Notes: a model not told the origin generated them from the letters alone. Positions 8,875 through 17,100 are shown, counted from the stretch's first letter. The stretch: 64,000 bases of DNA from Streptomyces sp. NBC_01471 (GCF_041438865.1 NZ_CP109450.1:2459001-2523000), one strand, 5' to 3'. A program made the numbers and translations.

Positions 8875-9840
8875 TCAGCTCCCACTGCTGTTGTTGTCGT
8901 TCAGCAACTCCCGGAAGGCGGTCGCGACCAGTTCCGGGTACTCCATCATCGCCACATGCCCGGCATCGGGCAGCGACAGCAGCCGGGAACCGCGGAACGC
9001 GGCAGCCGCCTTACGGGCCATACGGTACGAGACGAGCTGGTCCCGGACTCCGTACACCAGCAGCGTAGGCGCCAGCACCCGCTGCGCCTGACGCCACAGC
9101 CCGTGCTGCCCGCCCAGTGTGTACGCATCGACGATGCCGCGCGCCGACCGGGTCATCGCATCCCAGAAGTACGGCAGTTCCAGGCGGCGTTTCATCTCCT
9201 CGACCGCGTTGCGCACGCCCTCGTCGCTGACCCGCGACGGGTCGCCGTAACAGAGCCCGAGCATGCCGCGGGTGCGCATCTCGGGTGTCCAGTCCTTGGT
9301 GAGCCGCTGGAAGAGACCGGCGACACCGGGCACCGCGAGCAGCGCGGTGGGCGCGGCCGTGCGCTGCACCCGCAGGTCGGGCAGGGCCGGTGAGATCAGG
9401 GTCAGGGTGCGCACCAGATCGGGGCGCAGGGCGGCGACGCGTGTGGTGACCGCGCCGCCCAGCGAGTTGCCGATCAGGTGGACCGGGCCCCGGTCGCCCG
9501 CGTCGAGCATCCGGATCACCGCACGGGCGTGCCCGGTGACCGAGTAGTTCCCGTCGTCCGGCGGCGGCGAGTCGCCGAAACCGGGCAGGTCGAGCGCCTC
9601 GCTGTCCACGATGTCGTCGACGAGGGGCATCAGCGCCGACCAGTTCTGCGAGGACCCGCCGAGCCCGTGCACGAAGAGCGCGGGCGGCAGCCCGGCCCGC
9701 GCCGGGGGCCGGGAGCGGACGGTCAGCGTCAGTCCCGGAAGCGTGACGGTCCGCAGCGTCTCTCCCGCCCCGATCCGTACGGTGCTCGCTCCTGTTGCCG
9801 GGGCGGCGGCCGCGATTCCCGGCAGCTCGGTCGAAGACAT
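8875..9840 (-). CDS. Alpha/beta hydrolase
   Basis: A cytoplasmic serine hydrolase of unknown substrate, 321 residues. An HGxG-type oxyanion motif (FVHGLGGSSQNW) comes early, the nucleophile elbow is GNSLGG, an Asp lies in YGVRDQLVS and the catalytic His in DAGHVAMME, so the Ser-Asp-His triad appears intact. There is no signal peptide. It is the first gene of a pair with the DUF3152 gene. Divergent from it, across 111 bases, is a small acidic protein gene. Confidence 0.88.
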   Translation of the reverse strand: MSSTELPGIAAAAPATGASTVRIGAGETLRTVTLPGLTLTVRSRPPARAGLPPALFVHGLGGSSQNWSALMPLVDDIVDSEALDLPGFGDSPPPDDGNYSVTGHARAVIRMLDAGDRGPVHLIGNSLGGAVTTRVAALRPDLVRTLTLISPALPDLRVQRTAAPTALLAVPGVAGLFQRLTKDWTPEMRTRGMLGLCYGDPSRVSDEGVRNAVEEMKRRLELPYFWDAMTRSARGIVDAYTLGGQHGLWRQAQRVLAPTLLVYGVRDQLVSYRMARKAAAAFRGSRLLSLPDAGHVAMMEYPELVATAFRELLNDNNSSGS

Positions 9841-9951
9841 AAGGCGATGTTACGAGACGATCACGCGGGTATCCGTGTGTTCGCCGTCACAGACACATCG
9901 CGCTCCGGGGCGCGGGCTCCTACTCTCGGTAGAGAGGGAAGGGGAGCAGCC

Positions 9952-10125
9952 ATGCCGACCGACCAGAACGCCGAGGCCGATCCGGCCGACAGCGAGGAGC
10001 AGCGGAAGGACCTCACTCCGCAGGAGGACGACCCGCTGACCGGCATCGATCCCGCGAAGGCCGACGAGGCCGACGCCAGCGAGCAGACCCGGGTGGTTCC
10101 CGTGGACGAGGACGACTACCGCTGA
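9952..10125 (+). CDS. Small acidic hypothetical protein (57 residues)
   Basis: This short gene starts at ATG 9952 behind a strong purine-rich ribosome binding site (GGGAAGGGGAGC). The product is 57 residues, extremely acidic (Asp/Glu rich), hydrophilic and predicted to be disordered, ending VPVDEDDYR. I recognise no domain. Its position ahead of the TetR gene and its good ribosome binding site support it as real. Function unknown. Confidence 0.6.
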   Translation: MPTDQNAEADPADSEEQRKDLTPQEDDPLTGIDPAKADEADASEQTRVVPVDEDDYR

Positions 10126-10226
10126 TACCGCTTCCCGAGCTGTCCGGTCCGTGAAATTCTGCGTCCACACCACACACAGCCGGGTTACCCAAAAGTACGA
10201 TGGCGGGCAGCGACGCACCAGCGTGT

Positions 10227-10250
10227 GCTTGTTCAACTGAGCTTGTTCAA
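10227..10250 (+). repeat. Direct repeat GCTTGTTCAA x2 ahead of the TetR gene
   Basis: Two identical 10-bp copies (10227-10236 and 10241-10250) are 14 bp apart centre to centre, just upstream of the TetR ribosome binding site. Each copy contains a near-palindromic TTGTTCAA. This placement suits an autoregulatory operator. A possible -10 (TACGAT, 10196-10201) lies about 25 bp upstream. Confidence 0.45.
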
Positions 10251-10265
10251 TCATTGGGAGGCGGC

Positions 10266-10907
10266 GTGACAGCCATCGAGCAGACCGAGGCAGCACGTCC
10301 GCGGGGTACGCGGCTGCCGCGCCGCGCACGACGGAATCAGCTGCTGGGCGCCGCCCAGGAGGTCTTTGTCGCGCAGGGGTACCACTCTGCGGCGATGGAC
10401 GACATCGCCGAGCGCGCCGGTGTCAGCAAGCCCGTGCTCTACCAGCACTTCCCGGGCAAGCTCGATCTTTACCTGGCCCTGCTGGACCAGCACTGCGAGT
10501 CGCTGCTCCAGGCGGTCCGTACGGCCCTGGCGTCGACCACGGACAACAAACTGCGCGTGGCGGCGACGATGGACGCCTACTTCGCGTACGTCCAGGACGA
10601 GGGCGGCGCGTTCCGGCTGGTCTTCGAGTCCGACCTGACGAACGAGCCCGCCGTGCGCGAGCGCGTCGACCGGGTGTCGCTCCAGTGCGCCGAGGCGATC
10701 TCGGACGTCATCGCGGGCGACACCGGGCTCTCCAAGGACGAGTCGATGCTGCTGGCCGTGGGGCTCGGCGGTGTCTCCCAGGTGGTGGCCCGCTACTGGC
10801 TCTCCAGCGAGTCCGGCATCCCGCGCGACACGGCGGTGCAACTGCTCACCTCGCTGGCCTGGCGCGGCATCGCCGGGTTCCCGCTGCACGGCAGCGACCA
10901 GAGCTGA
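10266..10907 (+). CDS. TetR/AcrR family transcriptional regulator
   Basis: A DNA-binding regulator of 213 residues. The N-terminal helix-turn-helix is clear (LLGAAQEVFVAQGYHSAAMDDIAERAGVSKPVLYQHF, with the recognition helix around GVSKPVLYQHF), followed by a helical ligand/dimer domain. GTG at 10266 is chosen because GGGAGG sits 4-9 bases upstream; the open frame extends further but without a ribosome binding site. A direct repeat just upstream may be its operator. The downstream DUF3107 gene keeps the same order as M. tuberculosis Rv3208-Rv3208A. The effector is unknown. Confidence 0.9.
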   Translation: MTAIEQTEAARPRGTRLPRRARRNQLLGAAQEVFVAQGYHSAAMDDIAERAGVSKPVLYQHFPGKLDLYLALLDQHCESLLQAVRTALASTTDNKLRVAATMDAYFAYVQDEGGAFRLVFESDLTNEPAVRERVDRVSLQCAEAISDVIAGDTGLSKDESMLLAVGLGGVSQVVARYWLSSESGIPRDTAVQLLTSLAWRGIAGFPLHGSDQS

Positions 10908-11056
10908 TCCTGGCCGGTCCGCACGGATATCCGGACCGGGGGCTGTTCGCTGCGGGCGTGCGGTGCTGACGTCCTGCGGGCCGCCGGGCCCGGCTAATGT
11001 GTGCTGCGTACGGCGCGGCTGACCGCGCACCGCACGACCGTCGGAGGGACATAACC

Positions 11057-11284
11057 GTGGAGGTCAAGATCGGGGTTCAGCACGCACCCCGGGAGATCGT
11101 TCTGGAGAGCGGGCAGTCCGCCGAGGAGGTCGAGCGCTCGGTTGCCGACGCGCTGGCCGGCAAGGCGCAGCTGCTCAGCCTCACGGACGACAAGGGCCGC
11201 AAGGTCCTGGTACCTGCCGACCGCATCGCGTACGTGGAGCTCGGTGAGCCCGCGACCCGCCGGGTCGGGTTCGGCGCTCTGTAG
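11057..11284 (+). CDS. DUF3107 small protein (TB9.4-like)
   Basis: A 75-residue protein beginning MEVKIGVQHAPREIVLES, with the ATP-independent conserved core PADRIAYVELGEP near the C-terminus. It matches the DUF3107 family, whose mycobacterial member is TB9.4 (Rv3208A); the molecular function is not established. GTG at 11057 is preceded by GGAGGG. It lies between the TetR gene and a ferritin-like/helicase pair, the same order as in mycobacteria, and is followed by a very strong terminator. Confidence 0.88.
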   Translation: MEVKIGVQHAPREIVLESGQSAEEVERSVADALAGKAQLLSLTDDKGRKVLVPADRIAYVELGEPATRRVGFGAL

Positions 11285-11321
11285 CCAGGGCTCCGCAGGC
11301 GGCACAACAGCAGGACGAACG

Positions 11322-11366
11322 ACGGGAACGGCCCGGCGGTCAACACGACCGCCGGGCCGTTCCCGT
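11322..11366 (+). terminator. 20-bp perfect hairpin after the DUF3107 gene
   Basis: ACGGGAACGGCCCGGCGGTC pairs perfectly with its complement at 11347-11366 across a 5-nt loop (AACAC). It starts 37 bases after the stop at 11284. It is one of the strongest hairpins in the window and very likely ends the TetR-DUF3107 transcript. Confidence 0.85.
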
Positions 11367-11480
11367 GCGTGTGGTCCGGCGGCGCCCAGGATTGCGTTCC
11401 GCGGTCACCGGGTAAGACCGACATCAGTAAAGGACCAGTCAGCTCACAGCTGGCTCACAGCGGCTCGCGGAAGGGAAAAC

Positions 11481-11747
11481 ATGCTCTGGGAAGCCCTCGC
11501 ATCAGTACTGCTCGGCCTGGCGCTGGCCTGGTACGCGACACGGAAACTGCCCACCCGCCTGCCGTCCCGGCACGTGGTCCTGGCGACCGGCCCGGTCGGC
11601 GCCCTGTTCGGCGCCTTCCTCACCCGCTCGGCACTCGGCCCCGGACACGGCACGGTCGTCCTGCTGGGCGCGGTGGTGATCGGAGCGGTGGTGCTCTCCC
11701 TGCTGCTGCGTCCCGTCCACCGGATCCGGCGGTCGGCGGCGGTGTAG
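11481..11747 (+). CDS. Small integral membrane protein (88 residues)
   Basis: ATG at 11481 follows GGAAGGGAAAAC. The product has three hydrophobic stretches: MLWEALASVLLGLALAWYA (residues 1-19), a Gly/Ala-rich second span around HVVLATGPVGALFGAFLT, and GTVVLLGAVVIGAVVLSLLL. It ends with a basic tail (RPVHRIRRSAAV), suggesting an inside C-terminus. I recognise no named family. M. tuberculosis has an unnamed small gene (Rv3209) at the same place, but I cannot assert homology. Confidence 0.65.
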   Translation: MLWEALASVLLGLALAWYATRKLPTRLPSRHVVLATGPVGALFGAFLTRSALGPGHGTVVLLGAVVIGAVVLSLLLRPVHRIRRSAAV

Positions 11748-11817
11748 CCCGCACCACGGCCGCCGCCCGGAGCCGGCCACGCCCCGGAAGCGCGGTGCGC
11801 GGGTGCGACGGTGGCCG

Positions 11818-12552
11818 TTATGCGGCCAGGCCCAGTGCGGCCATCCGCTTGGTGTGCGCCTCGGTGATCCTGCTGAACATCCGGCCGACCTCCGCGAGGT
11901 CGAAGCCGTCGGCGACGCCGCCCACCAGCATGGTGGAGAGCGCGTCCCGGTCGGCCACCACCCGCTGGGCCTGGCTCAGTGCCTCGCCCATCAGCCGTCG
12001 CGCCCACAGCGCCAGGCGGCCGCCGACCCGGGGCTCCGCCTCGATCGCCGCGCGGACCTTCTCGACGGCGAAGTTGCCGTGGCCGGTGTCGTCGAGCACG
12101 CCGAGCACCAGTTCGCGGGTGTCGGAGTCCAGCCGGGCCGCGACCTCACGGTAGAAGTCACTCGCGATCGAGTCGCCGACGTATGCCTTGACCAGGCCCT
12201 CCAGCCAGTCCGACGGCGCGGTCTGGCGGTGGAAGTCGTCCAGGGCCTGGGCGAACGGCTCCATGGATGCCGTCGGCTCCACGTCGATCGCGGCCAGCCG
12301 CTCGGACAGCCGCTCGAAGTGGGAGAACTCGGCGGACGCCATCTTCGCCAGCGCCGCCTTGTCACCCAGCGTCGGCGCGAGCTTGGCATCCTCGGCGAGG
12401 CGCTCGAAGGCCGCCAGTTCGCCGTACGCGAGTGCGCCGAGCAGGTCCACGACCGCGGCGTGGTACCTCGGGTCGGCCGACGCCGTGTCCCAGTTCTGCG
12501 CGGCGATACCGGTCTGTTCCTTGGCGGTGTCAGGCGTCTGCATGGACCGCAC
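11818..12552 (-). CDS. Ferritin-like domain protein
   Basis: A 244-residue all-helical protein with a ferritin-like fold. Candidate carboxylate/His iron ligands are spaced as in a four-helix bundle: E44 in AYGELAAFERL, E74/H77 in SAEFSHFERL, and ASDFYREVA plus DDTGHGNF further on. The exact reaction is unknown; some relatives resemble the tRNA hydroxylase MiaE. GTG at 12552 has GGAG 8 bases upstream, and Met4 (ATG 12543) is an alternative. It is divergent from the DEAD-box helicase, as Rv3210c is from rhlE in M. tuberculosis. Confidence 0.8.
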   Translation of the reverse strand: MRSMQTPDTAKEQTGIAAQNWDTASADPRYHAAVVDLLGALAYGELAAFERLAEDAKLAPTLGDKAALAKMASAEFSHFERLSERLAAIDVEPTASMEPFAQALDDFHRQTAPSDWLEGLVKAYVGDSIASDFYREVAARLDSDTRELVLGVLDDTGHGNFAVEKVRAAIEAEPRVGGRLALWARRLMGEALSQAQRVVADRDALSTMLVGGVADGFDLAEVGRMFSRITEAHTKRMAALGLAA

Positions 12553-12900
12553 AATAGCGCTCCGTTCGCCGGGGACGAATTGCCGAGCACGGTCCCGGCG
12601 GGCGGAGAGTGCGGCGTGCGTGCACCCCTGGTGAGGAGCGCGTGGAACCCCTGTGACCGGGGGGAATCAGGGCGCCGGGAGAGGCCCCTGCGGGTATGGA
12701 AAACCACTGTGGCCTTGGTCTCCTCATGAATTCACCCAACGCACCTGCGCGATTTGGGGGTACAGTGGTAATGCGCCTGCCGAATGTTCAGCATGTTCGG
12801 CGGGTCATCCGAATGAGGATGCCCGGTCGGTGGCCCGATCGGCTCCACCTGACCGCCCTCACCAATTAGATGTGAGGGGCCCCCTCAGCGGCACGAGCGC
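12553..12900 (+). other. Long leader of the DEAD-box helicase gene
   Basis: This 348-bp divergent gap is less GC-rich than its surroundings. It contains a 9-bp stem with an 11-nt loop at 12776-12804 (CCTGCCGAA / TTCGGCGGG, one G-U pair) and a symmetric element TGAGGGG-C-CCCCTCA at 12873-12887 close to the start. TACAGT at 12761-12766 could be a -10, but no good -35 accompanies it. Structured leaders are known for cold-induced DEAD-box helicase genes in other bacteria; whether this one is regulatory is inference. Confidence 0.4.
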
Positions 12901-14739
12901 TTGAGCGAAGGCAGTGGTCCCGCGCCAGTCGGCACGGTACGACCCCCTTGTTCGCCTCGGTCCGCGTCTCACAGAAGAGGCAGCACCCTGACTACGTTCC
13001 GAGACCTCGGTATTCTCACCGAGACCGCCGAAGCCCTTGAAGCCGTCGGCATCACGTCCCCCTTCCCCATCCAGGAGATGACGCTCCCCGTCGCGCTCTC
13101 CGGCTCCGACGTCATCGGCCAGGCCAAGACCGGCACCGGCAAGACGCTCGGCTTCGGGCTGCCGCTCCTGGAGCGCGTCACCGTCCCGGCGGACGTCGAG
13201 GCGGGCCGGGCCAGGCCCGACCAGCTGACCGACGCCCCCCAGGCGCTCGTCGTCGTCCCCACCCGCGAGCTGTGCCAGCAGGTCACCAACGACCTCCAGA
13301 CCGCCGGCAAGGTCCGTAACGTCCGGGTGCTCGCCATCTACGGCGGCCGGGCCTACGAGCCGCAGGTCGAAGCGCTCAAGAAGGGCGTCGACATCATCGT
13401 CGGCACCCCGGGCCGGCTGCTCGACCTCGCGGGCCAGAAGAAGCTCAACCTCGGCCACGTCCGCGCGCTCGTTCTGGACGAGGCCGACGAGATGCTGGAC
13501 CTGGGCTTCCTCCCCGACGTCGAGCGCATCATGAACATGCTGCCGGCGAAGCGCCAGACCATGCTGTTCTCGGCGACCATGCCCGGCGCGGTCATCGGTC
13601 TGGCCCGGCGCTACATGTCGCAGCCCACCCACATCCGCGCCACCTCGCCCGACGGCGAGGGCCAGACGGTCGCGAACATCACGCAGCACATCTTCCGCGC
13701 CCACTCCATGGACAAGCCCGAGCTCGTCTCGCGCATCCTCCAGGCGGAGGGCCGCGGTCTGGCGATGATCTTCTGCCGTACGAAGCGGACGGCCGCCGAC
13801 ATCGCCGAGCAGCTCGCCACCCGCGGCTTCTCCTCGGGCGCCGTCCACGGCGACCTCGGCCAGGGCGCCCGCGAGCAGGCGCTGCGCGCCTTCCGCAACG
13901 GCAAGATCGACGTTCTCGTCTGCACCGACGTCGCCGCCCGCGGTATCGACGTCGACGATGTGACGCACGTCATCAACTACCAGTCCCCCGAGGACGAGAA
14001 GACGTATCTGCACCGCATCGGCCGCACCGGCCGCGCGGGGAAGTCGGGTACGGCGATCACCCTGGTCGACTGGGACGACATCCCCCGCTGGAAGCTGATC
14101 AACAAGGCGCTGGACCTGCCGTTCGACGAGCCGGAGGAGACCTACTCCACCTCGGCGCACCTCTACGAGCTGCTGTCCATCCCCACCGGCACGAAGGGCG
14201 TCCTGCCGCGCGCGGACCGCACGCGCGCCGGGCTCGGCGCCGAGGCGGTCGAGGACCTGGGCGAGACCGGCGGCCGCGGCCGCAAGGCGTCGGTGCCCGC
14301 GCCCGCCGTGAAGGAGGAGCGCGCCCCGCGTGCGCCCCGCCAGCGCAGGCGCACCCGCAACGGCGCACCGCTCACCGAGTCCGGCGCCGCCGCACCCGCC
14401 GCGGAGGCCGTGACCGAGCAGTCCGCCCCGGCGGACCGGGCCGACGGCACCGACGAGGTACGCGCACCGCGCCGCCGCCGTCGTACGCGGTCGAGCAGCG
14501 CGGACACGCAGACCGCGGTGGCCGAGGCAGCGGTGGTCGCTCCGGCCGCACCGCCGGCCGAGGCCCCTGCCGAGGTCAAGCCGAAGCGGACCCGGACCCG
14601 GACCGCCAAGGCCACCGGCGCGAAGGCAGCCGAGGCCGAGGTTCCCGCGGCCGTGGCGGCCGAGCCCGAGACGGCGGCCGAGGCCAAGCCGAGGCGCCGC
14701 CGCACGCGGGCGCCGAAGGCGGCACAGCCCGAGAGCTGA
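12901..14739 (+). CDS. DEAD-box ATP-dependent RNA helicase, RhlE-like
   Basis: An RNA-remodelling helicase used in ribosome assembly or mRNA turnover. All core motifs are visible: Q motif (FPIQEMT), I (AKTGTGKT), Ia (PTRELC), II (VLDEADEMLD), III (SAT), V (CTDVAARGIDV) and VI (HRIGRTGRAG). Beyond about residue 430 there is a long low-complexity tail with basic RRRRTR-type blocks alternating with Ala/Glu, likely an RNA-binding tail. The start is uncertain. TTG at 12901 is the first in frame, but conserved sequence begins near TTFRDLGIL, where a CTG at 12988 has a much better ribosome binding site (AGAAGAGG). The 18-bp hairpin at 14764 terminates it. Confidence 0.93.
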   Translation: MSEGSGPAPVGTVRPPCSPRSASHRRGSTLTTFRDLGILTETAEALEAVGITSPFPIQEMTLPVALSGSDVIGQAKTGTGKTLGFGLPLLERVTVPADVEAGRARPDQLTDAPQALVVVPTRELCQQVTNDLQTAGKVRNVRVLAIYGGRAYEPQVEALKKGVDIIVGTPGRLLDLAGQKKLNLGHVRALVLDEADEMLDLGFLPDVERIMNMLPAKRQTMLFSATMPGAVIGLARRYMSQPTHIRATSPDGEGQTVANITQHIFRAHSMDKPELVSRILQAEGRGLAMIFCRTKRTAADIAEQLATRGFSSGAVHGDLGQGAREQALRAFRNGKIDVLVCTDVAARGIDVDDVTHVINYQSPEDEKTYLHRIGRTGRAGKSGTAITLVDWDDIPRWKLINKALDLPFDEPEETYSTSAHLYELLSIPTGTKGVLPRADRTRAGLGAEAVEDLGETGGRGRKASVPAPAVKEERAPRAPRQRRRTRNGAPLTESGAAAPAAEAVTEQSAPADRADGTDEVRAPRRRRRTRSSSADTQTAVAEAAVVAPAAPPAEAPAEVKPKRTRTRTAKATGAKAAEAEVPAAVAAEPETAAEAKPRRRRTRAPKAAQPES

Positions 14740-14763
14740 ACCAAGCGCTGAGACCAGCGACAC

Positions 14764-14803
14764 CCGGTGGCCCGGATCCTGCTGACAGGGTCCGGGCCAC
14801 CGG
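14764..14803 (+). terminator. 18-bp hairpin after the helicase gene
   Basis: An 18-bp stem (one G-U pair) closed by a CTGA loop starts 24 bases after the helicase stop. The outer arms are CCGGTGGCCCGGA and TCCGGGCCACCGG. It separates the helicase from the following hydrolase gene. Confidence 0.8.
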
Positions 14804-14863
14804 TGTGTCCGGCCCACGTGCTCCGCTCCTCTCCACCGCCGCCGGAGACGTTAGCCTCAGGGC

Positions 14864-15721
14864 ATGAGCAGGCCCCTCACCTTCACGCCGCCCCCCGGCA
14901 CGCACTCCGCCCCTCTGCGGACCTCCCGCGGCACCTTCGCGTCCCTGGTGGCTCCTGCCGCCGGTCCCGCAGCCGCAGGCCCCAGGCCCACCGCCCTCCT
15001 GCTCCCCGGGTTCACCGGGAGCAAGGAGGACTTCACCGCGATGCTCCAGCCACTCGCCGCCGCGGGCTACCGCGTGGTCGCCGTCGACGGGCGCGGGCAG
15101 TACGAGACCCCCGGGCTCGACGACCAAGAGGCCTACGCGCAGGGGGAGTTGGCCCGGGATGTACTGGCCCAGGCGGCGGCGGTCGGCACGCCCGTCCATC
15201 TGGTCGGGCACTCGCTCGGCGGCCAGATCGCCCGTGCGGCGGTGCTGCTCGACCCGTCGCCCTTCGCGTCCCTGACGCTGATCTCGTCCGGCCCCGCAGA
15301 AGTCACCACCGCCCAGCAGCGGAAGATCAAGCTGCTGACCACCGCGCTCACCAAGCTGGGCATGGAGCAGGTGTGGGAGGCGATGCGGGCGATGGGTCCG
15401 CCGCAGGACGCCGACGCCGGGGACGAACCCGCCCTCCGGCGGCGCTGGTTGATGCACAATCCGGCCCAGCTCATAGCAACCGGGCGGCAGTTGGCGACCG
15501 AGCCCGACCGGGTGGACGAGCTTGCCGCCCTGCCACTCGCCCGGCATGTCGTGTCGGGCGAGCGGGACGACACCTGGCCGGTACCGCTGCTGGACGAGAT
15601 GGCCGTACGGCTCGGGGCGGTACGGAGCGTCATCGCGGGCGCCGAGCACTCCCCCAACACCGACCGGCCCCGGCGGACGGCCGAGGCGCTGACCGCGTTC
15701 TGGGACGCACAGGAGGACTGA
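14864..15721 (+). CDS. Alpha/beta hydrolase
   Basis: A 285-residue predicted serine hydrolase. LLPGFTGSKEDF supplies the oxyanion region, GHSLGGQ the nucleophile elbow, SGERDDTWPV the acidic residue and AEHSPNTDRP the catalytic His. There is no signal peptide. Close ribosome binding sites are poor (GCCTCAGGGC before ATG 14864), so it may be weakly translated or leaderless. It converges with the NYN-domain gene. The substrate is unknown. Confidence 0.85.
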   Translation: MSRPLTFTPPPGTHSAPLRTSRGTFASLVAPAAGPAAAGPRPTALLLPGFTGSKEDFTAMLQPLAAAGYRVVAVDGRGQYETPGLDDQEAYAQGELARDVLAQAAAVGTPVHLVGHSLGGQIARAAVLLDPSPFASLTLISSGPAEVTTAQQRKIKLLTTALTKLGMEQVWEAMRAMGPPQDADAGDEPALRRRWLMHNPAQLIATGRQLATEPDRVDELAALPLARHVVSGERDDTWPVPLLDEMAVRLGAVRSVIAGAEHSPNTDRPRRTAEALTAFWDAQED

Positions 15722-15747
15722 ACGCCCCGCACACCGCGGCTCGTTCT

Positions 15748-16635
15748 TCAGTACTGCGACTGGAGGTGGTTCCAGAAGCCGTCCCGCAGCGCCCGCCGCA
15801 GGTCGCCGTGGCCGCGCAGCGAGCGCTGGAGCAGCCGTTCCGCGTCGACCAGCAGATCCTGGTCCACCGGCCCGGGCAGATAGGGGCGCCCGGGCAGCAG
15901 CTCGGCCAGGGTCTGGCGGCCGCGCTCGGAGAGCCAGGTCGCCGCGATCTGCGCACCGATGAAGCGGACGTCCTCACGGGACGGCGGGGGCGTCGCGTCC
16001 TCGTACACCGTGACCGGGCGGCGGCCCACGTACGGCTTCCAGAACTCCAGGTCGAAGGTCCGCTGGCTGTCGACCTCCCAGAGCAGCGGCTCGGCCTGGT
16101 TGCGGCCCTCTCCCGCCTCGATGCCCCACAGGTGGACGCGCGCCCCGTACCCCTGGGCGGCCTCGACGGCGGAGACGAGGTCCTCGTCGCCGCCGACCAG
16201 CGCGGCATCGCTGATCGCGCGGTGCCTGGCGAGCGATTCCAGATCCGTGCGGATCAGGGAGTCGACGCCCTTCTGCTGGTTGTTGGCGTTCAGGTTGCCG
16301 AGGCGGACCTTGACGTCCGGCAGCTCGGCGATGGACTGCTGCTCGGGGGTGTGGATACGGCGGCGGGCCCCGTCGTACCAGTACACCCGGAGCAGCCTGC
16401 TGTCCGCGAAGATGGTCCGCGCCTTGTCGATGAACGCCTCGATCAGGCCCTCCGCGTCCAGGTCGAACGATCTGCGGTCCTCATTGCCGGTGACCAGCAG
16501 ACCGGCGGCAGCATAGACATATCCGGCGTCGACGAAGATCGCGTGCGTGGAGGGTGTCTTGGACACCTCGGACAGCACGCGCTGGAGGAGCGCGTTGGTG
16601 CGCTCCAGCTGGGCGCTGATCTCTGGATCGTTCAT
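15748..16635 (-). CDS. NYN-domain (PIN-like) putative ribonuclease
   Basis: A 295-residue cytoplasmic protein with an N-terminal NYN domain. IFVDAGYVYAA supplies the first conserved Asp, GVDSLIRTDLESLA the middle acidic cluster and AALVGGDEDLVSAVEAA the GGDxD-like motif, the acidic residues that bind metal in PIN-fold nucleases. The C-terminal third is helical and unassigned. ATG at 16635 (MNDPEIS) is preferred to the longer open frame, whose extra residues have atypical composition. No strong ribosome binding site precedes it. RNA cleavage is inferred from fold, not shown. Confidence 0.83.
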   Translation of the reverse strand: MNDPEISAQLERTNALLQRVLSEVSKTPSTHAIFVDAGYVYAAAGLLVTGNEDRRSFDLDAEGLIEAFIDKARTIFADSRLLRVYWYDGARRRIHTPEQQSIAELPDVKVRLGNLNANNQQKGVDSLIRTDLESLARHRAISDAALVGGDEDLVSAVEAAQGYGARVHLWGIEAGEGRNQAEPLLWEVDSQRTFDLEFWKPYVGRRPVTVYEDATPPPSREDVRFIGAQIAATWLSERGRQTLAELLPGRPYLPGPVDQDLLVDAERLLQRSLRGHGDLRRALRDGFWNHLQSQY

Positions 16636-16727
16636 ACGGGGTTCATTCTCTGTGGCGTCACGGAGTGAGCACAACCTGCGGCCCGACCCATCGGTCGTTA
16701 GGCTCGCGAAAAATTTATTTAGCGTAG

Positions 16728-16753
16728 GGAATGTTTGCCGGAAGCAACTCGTT
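16728..16753 (+). promoter_or_regulatory. SigR-type promoter (GGAAT-N18-GTT)
   Basis: GGAAT (16728-16732) and GTT (16751-16753) are separated by exactly 18 bases, the established consensus and spacing of the thiol-oxidative-stress sigma factor SigR in Streptomyces. It lies in AT-rich intergenic DNA and reads rightwards into the 50-residue protein gene at 16896 with a leader of about 135 bases. A 7-bp hairpin (CGGACGG / CCGTCCG) sits in that leader. Confidence 0.55.
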
Positions 16754-16895
16754 GTCACCTACGGAACGTGTTGCACGCTAATCACGCAATCACCTCTTAA
16801 CGGACGGGCAACCGTCCGGACTCAGCGCGGGACGAGACTGATGGAGCCCGCACCAGTAGTTCTCCTAGCAGGAGGATCAGACGAAGGGAGAAGCC

Positions 16896-17048
16896 TTGCG
16901 CTTCGAAATCATGCGACTCGATGATGTGGATGGCTCCGCCATGGACAGCACCGTCGTAGACGCCGCCTCCGTCAACCGGATCGTGCAGCAGGCCGCCGCA
17001 ATCGGCCAGCGCATCTACATCCGCCCGGCCGAATCGTCGGCCTCGTAA
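16896..17048 (+). CDS. Conserved small protein (50 residues), TTG start
   Basis: A short protein beginning MRFEIMRLDDVDG and ending QRIYIRPAESSAS. The middle (TVVDAASVNRIVQQAAAIGQR) looks like an amphipathic helix. TTG at 16896 is chosen because AAGGGAG lies 5 bases upstream; an in-frame ATG six codons in lacks a site. I believe similar short proteins are widespread in Streptomyces, but I know of no function. It is preceded by a SigR-type promoter and followed 23 bases after its stop by a perfect 13-bp terminator, so it is probably a single-gene transcript. Confidence 0.72.
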   Translation: MRFEIMRLDDVDGSAMDSTVVDAASVNRIVQQAAAIGQRIYIRPAESSAS

Positions 17049-17070
17049 CACCGGAAGATTTTCCAGAGGT

Positions 17071-17100
17071 AGCGCCCCCGTGCAGATGCACGGGGGCGCT
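17071..17100 (+). terminator. 13-bp perfect hairpin after the 50-residue gene
   Basis: AGCGCCCCCGTGC and GCACGGGGGCGCT pair perfectly around an AGAT loop, 23 bases after the stop at 17048. It could also serve the convergent MarC gene. Confidence 0.85.
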
